Shown here one piece after another: positions 1-6,361 of a stretch of 32,470 bases of DNA. The position numbers were made by a program, and so were the translations under genes. The number at the start of each line of letters is the position of its first letter. Position 1 is the stretch's first letter. The stretch is from Pseudomonadota bacterium (GTDB lineage: Bacteria; Pseudomonadota; Alphaproteobacteria; Reyranellales; Reyranellaceae), in assembly GCA_020160955.1 (NCBI GenBank), contig JAIUOX010000049.1:1-32470 (forward strand), written 5' to 3'. The notes under the pieces are model-generated. The model did not search any database. It was not told where the DNA came from and saw only the letters and a list, made by a program, of their open reading frames with translations.

Positions 1-182
1 GCCGGGCCGACCAGGATCGGCTTCAGCAGGCCGAGCTTGGCCGCTTCGACCGCACTCTCGAGCGAGACCGTGTCGCAGGGATGGGCGACCGCCGTCACCA
101 TCGGCGCGTTCCTGGCCGCGGCAGCGATCAGGGCATCGTACTTGTCGTGCCGCCGGGGCGTGGCGGGGGCGCTGTCGGGCAT
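1..182 (-). CDS. Phosphate acetyl/butyryltransferase, N-terminal part (cut by window edge)
   Basis: Only the first 60 codons are present; the gene runs off the left edge. The ATG at 182-180 is preceded by a purine-rich ribosome site (AAGAAGAGA), and the gene starts 10 bases after the DUF3141 stop, so the two are co-transcribed. The visible stretch has the typical start of the PTA_PTB fold, with the segment AVAHPCDTVSLESAVEAA followed by GLLKPILVGP. This family moves an acyl group between CoA and phosphate (acetyl-CoA or butyryl-CoA to acyl phosphate) in the cytosol and usually works with an acetate/butyrate kinase. There is no MaoC hydratase domain in front of the transferase domain, unlike the bifunctional enoyl-CoA hydratase/phosphate acetyltransferases. 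Acetyl and butyryl specificity cannot be told apart from this fragment. The kinase would be expected next, outside the window. Confidence 0.85.
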   Translation of the reverse strand, partial: MPDSAPATPRRHDKYDALIAAAARNAPMVTAVAHPCDTVSLESAVEAAKLGLLKPILVGP

Positions 183-192
183 GTCTCTTCTT

Positions 193-2349
193 TCAACGGC
201 GGGGGGAAGGGGCGTCGAACAGGTCGGCGATCCGCTGTGTGCGGCGGCGCGTTTCGTCGGTGTCGTCGCCGCTGGCGCCGGTGACCTCGCGAATGGCGGC
301 CAGCGCGGCGGCGCGCTGCTGGCCGTCCCCGGGCAGCAGTCGCGGGATCGATCGCACCGCGCGCTCCTCGTCGAGGCGCAGCAGCAGGTACTGGTCGCGG
401 AACATCGCCTTGAGTTCGCCGAAGGTCGGCCGCCGGTTGGCGGTCTGGAGCTTGCGGATCGCCTCGAGCACGCGGAAGCCGCGCTCGTCGACCGCGCGCT
501 GCGGCAGCCGGACATACATGATCGACCGGATCACCGCCTCGACCAGGCCGCCGACATCGAAGCGCTTCTCCAGGTCGGCCTGCCAGTGGGTCGCGATGGC
601 TTCGCGCGCGAGATCGCGCTCGATGCGGCGTTGCGTCGGCGCGGCGGGCGTGCCCAGCCCGACCATCGCCTGCAGCACCGGCGAGCCGTAGGCGGCGAGG
701 AAGGTCGCCTCGGTCATGGCGTCGCGCGCCAGGCGGTAGCCCTCCCACCAGGTCGAGATCCAGGTCGAGGCGACCTTCTCGGCCGTGAGCAGGGGGTTGT
801 TCTCCGACACCGGGCGGCGATCCTTGCGCACCGCCTCGGCCAGCTCCTTGACCGGTTTCATCAGCGGATTGCGGTCGGACAGGGCGGAGAAGCGCAGGCG
901 GTTGGGATGCAGTTCGCGGGCGAGGTCGGCGGCCGGCTGGCTGGCCAGCGCCCGGACCGCCGGCTGGGCCAGCGCGCGGTACAGCCCGTGGCCGACCTCG
1001 GACACGCGCGCCACCGTGGCGAAGCGCCTGGTGTCCTCCTCGTCGTTGTTGCCCAGCGCGCGGATGTCGTCGAGTGACCGGGCCTCGAGGCGGAACAGGT
1101 ACTTGCCGTGGATCAGCCCGGCGTTGGTGGTGTCCTCGGCGACCTCGGTGATGACCGCCTCGTAGAGGCCGGGCGGCAGCAGGTCGATCATTTCCATGCA
1201 GGAGGCGAACTCGGCGTGCTCCTTGGTCGCGACCTTGCCGGAGACGAAGATGCCGAGGTGACCGATCGACTGGTGCATCGTGTAGACGATGGTCTGGCCG
1301 TTGGCGACGATCTCGTCGTCCTTCTCGTAGAGGTCGGTCACCCAGCCGAGCGCCTGTTGCGGCGGCGTGATGTTGTCGCCCCACGAGCACAGCACGATGA
1401 TCGGCGAGCGGATGTTGCGCAGGTCGATCCGGATGCCGTCCGAGGTCCGGATCTCGCCCGAGGTCAGCTTGTTGCCGACGAACAGGTTGTCGGCGATCCA
1501 CTGCATCTCGCCGGCATTCAGCAGCACCGGGCTGCCCCACCAGGTCTCGAATTCGAGGAAGCGATCCTTCTCCGTGTCGACCTTGGAATAGAGGCCGTAG
1601 GGTTTCTCCCAGTAGGTGTTGGCCGGGTTCAGCGCCTCGAAATTGGCGACCAGGTTGGCGCCGTCGAAGATGCCGTTGCCGAGGTCGCCGGCCATCGCGG
1701 TCAGCCAGGTGCCGCCCAGGGTGCCGCCGAGGTAGCGCATCGGGTTCTTGCCGTGCACGCCGGCCCAGTAGGACAGCGGCGATCCCGCCAGCACGATCGG
1801 GCCGAACAGGCCGGGATGCAGGGCGGCCGTCATCATGATCTGCCAGCCGGCCTGGCAGTTGCCGACCACCACCGGCTTGCTCTCGGCCTCGGGGTGCAGG
1901 CTGGCGACCTCGGCCAGGAAGGCCGCTTCCGCCGCGCACACATCCTCGATCGTCTGGCCGGGCGCCGGCTGGGGCAGGAAGCCGACGAAGTAGCAGGGAT
2001 GGCCGGCCGCCATCGCCACGCCGATCTCGCTGTCGTGCTTCATGCCGCCGATGCCCGGGCCGTGACCGGCCCGCGGGTCGACGACCACGAAGGGCGGCTT
2101 GGCCGGATCGACCGGCGCGCCGGCCGGTGGCTTGATCCGGACCAGCATGTAGTTGACCGGCCGCGGCAGGGTCAGGCCGTTGCGGACCAGCTCGAAGCCG
2201 AACGTCAGGACGTGCGGCGCGTCCTTCTCGCTCTGGCTGTTGTGGATGTTGCCGCGCTCGCGCAGGGCGTCCAGCGTGAGGATCCAGCGCTGGCAGGCGT
2301 CGAGCCAGTATTCCTGGACGAAGTCGAGGGGCTGCGGGGCGGCGGCCAT
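193..2349 (-). CDS. DUF3141 protein, PHA-synthase-like alpha/beta hydrolase
   Basis: The 718-residue protein has an alpha/beta-hydrolase core resembling polyhydroxyalkanoate synthases. The nucleophile elbow is GNCQAG at residues 163-168, with Cys165 where lipases have Ser, as in PHA synthases. The likely acid and base are Asp325 (SWGDNITPP) and His364 (SIGHLGIFVSG). The C-terminal third (about 400-718) is charged, helical and not recognisable as a known enzyme. No signal peptide is visible, so it should be cytosolic or granule-associated. ATG 2349 was chosen because the sequence upstream does not continue the conserved region. It lies directly before the phosphotransacetylase gene, and I recall this pairing (often with acetate kinase and fabI) from other alphaproteobacteria. 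A perfect FNR/FixK-type palindrome lies about 109 bases upstream, which suggests low-oxygen control. Substrate and reaction are unknown; true PHA synthase activity is not shown. Confidence 0.85.
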   Translation of the reverse strand: MAAAPQPLDFVQEYWLDACQRWILTLDALRERGNIHNSQSEKDAPHVLTFGFELVRNGLTLPRPVNYMLVRIKPPAGAPVDPAKPPFVVVDPRAGHGPGIGGMKHDSEIGVAMAAGHPCYFVGFLPQPAPGQTIEDVCAAEAAFLAEVASLHPEAESKPVVVGNCQAGWQIMMTAALHPGLFGPIVLAGSPLSYWAGVHGKNPMRYLGGTLGGTWLTAMAGDLGNGIFDGANLVANFEALNPANTYWEKPYGLYSKVDTEKDRFLEFETWWGSPVLLNAGEMQWIADNLFVGNKLTSGEIRTSDGIRIDLRNIRSPIIVLCSWGDNITPPQQALGWVTDLYEKDDEIVANGQTIVYTMHQSIGHLGIFVSGKVATKEHAEFASCMEMIDLLPPGLYEAVITEVAEDTTNAGLIHGKYLFRLEARSLDDIRALGNNDEEDTRRFATVARVSEVGHGLYRALAQPAVRALASQPAADLARELHPNRLRFSALSDRNPLMKPVKELAEAVRKDRRPVSENNPLLTAEKVASTWISTWWEGYRLARDAMTEATFLAAYGSPVLQAMVGLGTPAAPTQRRIERDLAREAIATHWQADLEKRFDVGGLVEAVIRSIMYVRLPQRAVDERGFRVLEAIRKLQTANRRPTFGELKAMFRDQYLLLRLDEERAVRSIPRLLPGDGQQRAAALAAIREVTGASGDDTDETRRRTQRIADLFDAPSPRR

Positions 2350-2451
2350 GGAGGGGGTCCTGTTCGCGGGTCGGTGGTGAATGCCACGGACTGATAGACG
2401 AAATTCGTGAAGGTTGATTGATGGAGGTCAAGGGCCAGACAGCGAAATCCT

Positions 2452-2465
2452 TTGATCCTCATCAA
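2452..2465. promoter_or_regulatory. FNR/FixK/Dnr-type binding site (perfect palindrome)
   Basis: The sequence TTGAT-CCTC-ATCAA matches the Crp/Fnr-family consensus TTGAT-N4-ATCAA at all ten fixed positions. It is centred at 2458.5 in the 181-base divergent region. If it activates at -41.5, the transcript to the left would start near 2417 (about 68-base leader for the DUF3141 gene) and the one to the right near 2500 (about 31-base leader for the Tat-exported protein). Either is reasonable. The -10 elements are weak by eye, so the served promoter, or both, cannot be decided. Confidence 0.7.
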
Positions 2466-2530
2466 GGCGTTGCGAAAAGTGCGCTGACAGTGTGTATTTG
2501 TTGCTCAACCGAACAGCGGGGGATTTGAAA

Positions 2531-3169
2531 ATGACTTTTACTCGTCGGACGACGTTCCGGATGCTTGGCGGGGCCGCGATCGCGGGCGCCGGCATGTCGG
2601 GCCTGCCGCGTCTCGCGGGCGCCCAGGGCATGGACCTCGTGGTGCCGAACACCTACCAGAACTTCAAGCGCGGCACGATCCATAGCCTCCACCCGGAGCG
2701 CCGCATCTTCAACATCATCTGGGAAGACCTCGGCCGCGTGAAGATGCGCGCCGCCGACCTGGTCACCAACTACAACAGCCTCAAGGTCGGCCAGATCGTC
2801 GACGTGCAGTGGTACGACTACCTCGACTTCCTGATTGCCAAGAAGTCGCCGCAGGCCGACGCGCAGGCCAACGCGATGATCGCCAAGGGCGCCCGCCTCG
2901 AGGGCATCCCGGGCATGCAGGAGCCGATCAAGCTGTGGCGCCAGGACGGCATGCTGACCAAGGTCGATGCCGCCTCGAACACGCTGTTCATCATCAACGC
3001 CTCGGCCGGCCGTCCGGAAGAGCCGACGCCGTCGAGCGGTGAAGTCGTGCAGATGCCGCAGATCCAGACCCAGGCCGGCATCGCGGCCATGAAGACCCTG
3101 AACCCGGGCGAGAACGTCGTCACGGTTTGGAGCCAGCAGACCGCGATCCGCGTCACGATCATCCGCTGA
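2531..3169 (+). CDS. Tat-exported two-repeat protein of unknown function
   Basis: The 212-residue protein starts at ATG 2531. An in-frame start at 2492 would add 13 residues before the Tat signal and is less likely. Residues 5-32 form a twin-arginine signal (TRRTTFRML, hydrophobic stretch, then LAGAQG), so it is exported folded to the periplasm. The mature part seems to hold two related beta-rich units: about 45-103 (GTIHSLHPERRIFNII ... VGQIVDVQW) and about 139-212 (GMLTKVDAASNTLFII ... PGENVVTVW). Both show the pattern G-x-(I/L)-x-x-hydrophobic, a charged turn, then a hydrophobic strand, and a closing V-V-x-V-W-like strand, as in small OB/SH3-like barrels of the DUF5666 kind. I do not recognise the family. 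No cysteines or metal motifs are visible. Codons favour AAG, AAC and ATC strongly, which hints at high expression. It is a single-gene unit with an FNR-type site in front and a strong terminator behind. Confidence 0.8.
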   Translation: MTFTRRTTFRMLGGAAIAGAGMSGLPRLAGAQGMDLVVPNTYQNFKRGTIHSLHPERRIFNIIWEDLGRVKMRAADLVTNYNSLKVGQIVDVQWYDYLDFLIAKKSPQADAQANAMIAKGARLEGIPGMQEPIKLWRQDGMLTKVDAASNTLFIINASAGRPEEPTPSSGEVVQMPQIQTQAGIAAMKTLNPGENVVTVWSQQTAIRVTIIR

Positions 3170-3192
3170 TCGATCGTCACGACGATCAAAGG

Positions 3193-3234
3193 AAGCGCCC
3201 CGGGACACGCCCGTCCCGGGGCGCTTTTCTTTTC
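3193..3234 (+). terminator. Strong intrinsic terminator
   Basis: A perfect 14-bp stem (AAGCGCCCCGGGAC at 3193-3206 pairing with 3213-3226) encloses a 6-base loop and is followed by TTCTTTTC at 3227-3234. It lies 24 bases after the stop of the Tat-exported protein. Read from the other strand the stem is not followed by a T-run, so it mainly stops rightward transcription. The tail overlaps the end of the convergent MFS gene. Confidence 0.9.
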
Positions 3235-4789
3235 AGCGCGCCCGCGAACGGCCGCTCACGAACAGGATCACCGGGATCGCCAGCGCCGAGGCCAGCGTGT
3301 AGTAGCCGAAGGCGTTGATGTAGCCCAGCATCGCCGCCTGGCGGCCGATCTCCTTCGACAGCTTGGCGAGGCCGCCGAGCGTCTCGACGTCCCAGGCGCC
3401 GGTCACCCAGGGCAGCAGCAGGGTGCGGTTGAAGGGCGTCACCATCTCGACCAGGCGGCTGTAGTTGGCGCTGCCGGCGCGCACCACCTCGGCGACGCAG
3501 ATCGAGATGAAGAAGCTCGAGCCGATGTTGCGCAGCAGGTGGTAGATCGCGGTGCCCTCGGCGAGATCGGCCGACGAGATGGTGGCGAAGGTGGCGAGCG
3601 TCAGGGGCACCCAGATCGTGCCGGTCGCGACGCCCTGCAGGAAGCTATTCAGCATCAGCGCGTCGGTGCCGGTATTGAGGTCCATGCCCATCAGCCACAC
3701 GCCGCACCCGGTCTGCAGCGCGAAGCCGCCGACCAGGCCGATGCGCGGGTCGAGCTTGCCGAGGAAGATCGCGAGGAAGAAGCCGAGGGTTCCACCGGCG
3801 CCGCGGGCGGCGATGATCTCGCCGATCAGCCGGTCGGGGAAACCGGCGTGCTGCTGCAGCAGCGGCGGCAACAGCACCATCGGCGTGAAGTTCAGCATGC
3901 CGTAGATCGTCACCAGCACGAGGCCGAGCGCGTAGTTGCGGTCGCCCAGCAGGCGCAGGTTCAGGAACGGGTGACGGGCGGTCAGGCTGTGGGCGATGAA
4001 GACCCAGAAGGCCACGGCAGCGATGAAGGCCTCGACCATGATCTCACCCGAGTCGAACCAGTCGAGCCGCTGGCCGCGCGACAGCACGAGCTGGACGCAG
4101 GCGATCGCGACGGCGAGAGACAGGAACCCCGTCCAGTCGAGCGACACGCGCCCGGTCGGTCGGTCGCGGGGCAGCACCAGCCGCAACCCGACCACCGAGA
4201 CCAGGCCGACCGGCACGATCATGTAGAAGGCCCAGCGCCAGCTGTAGAGCTCTGACAGCATCCCGCCCAGGGTCGGCCCGATCACCGGGCCGATCACCAC
4301 CGCCATGCCGAAGATCGAGGTCACGAGGCCCTGCTGGTGCTTGGGGAAGGCGTCGAGCAGGATGGTCTGCGACAGCGGCACGACCGGCGCGCCGAGCCCG
4401 CCCTGCAGCACCCGCCACAGGATCAGCGATTCGAGCGAGGTCGCGGCGCCGCACATGAAGGTCGTCAGCGTGAACAGCAGGACCGACCAGATCATCGTCT
4501 GGCGCCGGCCGAAGCGGTTGGCCAGCCAGCCGGTCATCGGCGTCATCACTGCCGTCGCCAGGATGTTGAAGGTCATCGCCCAGGCGATCTCGTCCTGGGT
4601 CGCCGACATCGCGCCCTGCATCTGCGGCAGCAGCGTCGAGGCCACGAGGAGGGTGGTCGCGTAAAGGGTCGAGCCCAGCACCACCATGATGAGGATCAGC
4701 ACGCGGCGGCCGACCGACAGGGTTTCCGGTGGCAGCGGCACGGCGAGGGGCGCGGCGGAAGCCGGCGCGGCGGGGGCGCTTGAACTCAT
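3233..4789 (-). CDS. EmrB/QacA-type MFS drug efflux pump (DHA2, 14 TM)
   Basis: The 518-residue inner-membrane protein shows drug:proton antiporter signatures: motif A at about 87-97 (GWLANRFGRRQ), motif B around RVLQGG at 126-131, and the antiporter motif C GPVIGPTLGG at 167-176. Length and hydrophobic pattern fit the 14-helix DHA2 family. The first 26 residues are Ala/Pro-rich and cytoplasmic, and the first helix begins near residue 29. It should export hydrophobic toxicants using the proton gradient, together with the EmrA-like adaptor at 5279-6361 and an outer-membrane channel encoded elsewhere. The pump is transcribed away from marR and the adaptor, and the gap between them is only 31 bases, so the MarR protein probably controls both sides. 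The substrate is unknown. Confidence 0.9.
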   Translation of the reverse strand: MSSSAPAAPASAAPLAVPLPPETLSVGRRVLILIMVVLGSTLYATTLLVASTLLPQMQGAMSATQDEIAWAMTFNILATAVMTPMTGWLANRFGRRQTMIWSVLLFTLTTFMCGAATSLESLILWRVLQGGLGAPVVPLSQTILLDAFPKHQQGLVTSIFGMAVVIGPVIGPTLGGMLSELYSWRWAFYMIVPVGLVSVVGLRLVLPRDRPTGRVSLDWTGFLSLAVAIACVQLVLSRGQRLDWFDSGEIMVEAFIAAVAFWVFIAHSLTARHPFLNLRLLGDRNYALGLVLVTIYGMLNFTPMVLLPPLLQQHAGFPDRLIGEIIAARGAGGTLGFFLAIFLGKLDPRIGLVGGFALQTGCGVWLMGMDLNTGTDALMLNSFLQGVATGTIWVPLTLATFATISSADLAEGTAIYHLLRNIGSSFFISICVAEVVRAGSANYSRLVEMVTPFNRTLLLPWVTGAWDVETLGGLAKLSKEIGRQAAMLGYINAFGYYTLASALAIPVILFVSGRSRAR

Positions 4790-4809
4790 AGCCGAGGCTA
4801 ATGTAGCCT
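4789..4809. promoter_or_regulatory. Palindromic operator between efflux pump and marR
   Basis: The divergent gap contains three half-sites of TAGCC/GGCTA forming two overlapping inverted repeats: TAGCC-GA-GGCTA (4789-4800) and AGGCTA-ATG-TAGCCT (4795-4809). Dyad sites of this kind between a divergent marR and its target are typical MarR operators. The gap is only 4790-4820, so occupancy would block both promoters. Binding is inferred from position and symmetry. Confidence 0.6.
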
Positions 4810-4820
4810 ATGCAACAATC

Positions 4821-5282
4821 ATGAGCCAAGCCCACGCTGCCCCCGAAGACGAAGCCTACATCGGCTACATGCTGTCGGACGTCGCGCGCCTGATCCGCAC
4901 GGTGTTCGACCGACGGGTTCGCGACATCGGCCTGACCCGCGCGCAGTGGCTGGTCCTGACGCGGCTCTATCGCCGTCCCGGCGCCAGCCAGACCGAACTG
5001 GCCGACATGCTCGAGATCGACCGGGCGAGCGCCGGCCGCATGATCGACCGCATGGAGAAGAACGGCTGGGTCGAGCGCCGTCCCGATCGCGAGGACCGCC
5101 GGATCAACCGCCTGCACCTGACCGATGACGCGCGGCGCGCCCATGCCGCGATGTGGACGATCGCCGAGGCGACCGTCGACGACGCGCTGGCGCCGCTGTC
5201 GGCGGCCGAGCGCGAGCAGTACACGAAGATGACCGAGCGGGTGAAAGGTCGCCTGCAAGCCCTGGCCGGGAGCGAACCGTGA
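4821..5282 (+). CDS. MarR-family transcriptional regulator
   Basis: The 153-residue protein has a winged helix-turn-helix: a recognition region around residues 54-82 (GASQTELADMLEIDRASAGR) and a basic wing RRPDREDRRINRLHLT at 86-101, both characteristic of MarR proteins. N- and C-terminal helices would form the dimer interface. ATG 4821 was chosen; the same frame is open further left, but into the divergent MFS gene. Its last four bases overlap the GTG start of the efflux adaptor gene, so the two are translationally coupled. It probably represses itself, the adaptor and the divergent pump through the palindromes at 4789-4809, and is released by a small aromatic or drug-like ligand. The ligand is not predictable. 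No cysteine is present for redox sensing. Confidence 0.9.
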   Translation: MSQAHAAPEDEAYIGYMLSDVARLIRTVFDRRVRDIGLTRAQWLVLTRLYRRPGASQTELADMLEIDRASAGRMIDRMEKNGWVERRPDREDRRINRLHLTDDARRAHAAMWTIAEATVDDALAPLSAAEREQYTKMTERVKGRLQALAGSEP

Positions 5283-6361
5283 GGCGGCTGGCCGGCATGC
5301 GGCTGGTGCTGCTGGTCGTGGCGCCGTTGCTGGCGACGTTGGCCGCCGGCGCCTGGTGGCTGACCGGCGGGCGCTACGTCAGCACCGAGAATGCCTACGT
5401 GAAGGCCCACATCGTGCAGATCGCGCCCGAGGTCTCGGGCCAGGTCCGCCGCGTGCTGGCGCGCGACCACCAGCAGGTCGCCGCCGGCGACACGCTGATG
5501 ACCATCGAGCAGCGCCCCTTCAAGCTGGCGCTCGACAGCGCCGAGGCCGAGCTCGACGCGGCGCGCAGCCAGGTCGAGACGCTGCGCGGCACGTGGCGCG
5601 AGGTGATGGCCGAACTGGCCGACGCCGAGGCGCGCGCCGACTACTTCAAGAAGCAGTGGCAGCGCCAGGAAGATCTCGCCAGCCGCGGCGTCGCCTCGGT
5701 CGCCAAGCGCGAGGAGGCGCAGAACGACGCGCGCGCGGCGGCCGACCGGGTGACCTCGGTGCGCGAGAAGCTGCAGCGCGTGCTGGTCGCCCTGAACGGC
5801 GATCCCAAGCTGCCGGCCGAGGAACACCACCTGGTGCGCGACAAGGTGGCGGCGCGCGAGCGGGCGGCGCTCGACCTCGCGCGCACCACGATCCGCGCCC
5901 CGGTCGACGGCGTGGTGGTGAACATGCGCGTCCAGCAGGGCGAGCAGGTCAAGGCGGCGCAGCCGCTGTTCGTGGTGGTGGTGGTCAGCCGGCCGTGGGT
6001 CGAGGCCAACTTCAAGGAGACCGAGCTGACCCACGTGCGGGTCGGCCAGAAGGCGACGGTGGTGCTCGACACCTATCCCGACGTGACCTGGGACGCCGAG
6101 GTCGAGAGCCTGAGCCCGGCGACCGGCGCGGAGTTCGCCGTGCTGCCGCCGCAGAACGCCTCGGGCAACTGGGTCAAGGTGGTGCAGCGCCTGCCGGTCA
6201 AGCTGCGGCTGTCGCCGCAGCCCGGCGAGCCGCCGCTGCGCGCCGGCATGACGGCGACCGTCCGCATCGACACCGGGCGCCAGCGCTCGCTGGCCAGCAG
6301 CGTCGGCCAGCTGACCGGCAGCAAGCCGGCCGATGCCGCGACCGGCAGCCGCCAGCCCTAG
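5279..6361 (+). CDS. HlyD/EmrA-family membrane fusion protein
   Basis: The 360-residue protein has one N-terminal membrane anchor (about 8-27), the start of a biotinyl-lipoyl domain (STENAYVKAHIVQIAPEVSG at 35-54), a long coiled-coil hairpin (about 84-205), the second lipoyl half (TTIRAPVDGVVV, 203-214), and a beta-barrel with the EmrA-like segment VEANFKETEL at 241-250. This adaptor bridges an inner-membrane MFS pump and an outer-membrane channel across the periplasm. GTG 5279 was chosen because it overlaps the marR stop by four bases; ATG 5297 would shorten it by six residues. The partner pump is the divergent gene at 3233-4789. Its TAG stop is shared, through the palindrome CTAG, with the convergent sulfatase gene. 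Confidence 0.9.
   Translation: MRRLAGMRLVLLVVAPLLATLAAGAWWLTGGRYVSTENAYVKAHIVQIAPEVSGQVRRVLARDHQQVAAGDTLMTIEQRPFKLALDSAEAELDAARSQVETLRGTWREVMAELADAEARADYFKKQWQRQEDLASRGVASVAKREEAQNDARAAADRVTSVREKLQRVLVALNGDPKLPAEEHHLVRDKVAARERAALDLARTTIRAPVDGVVVNMRVQQGEQVKAAQPLFVVVVVSRPWVEANFKETELTHVRVGQKATVVLDTYPDVTWDAEVESLSPATGAEFAVLPPQNASGNWVKVVQRLPVKLRLSPQPGEPPLRAGMTATVRIDTGRQRSLASSVGQLTGSKPADAATGSRQP

Noticed and set aside
2350..2530. Small RNA or riboswitch in the divergent region before the Tat-exported protein.
   Set aside because: No conserved aptamer-like elements or terminator-type hairpins; the region is explained by two promoters and the FNR-type site.
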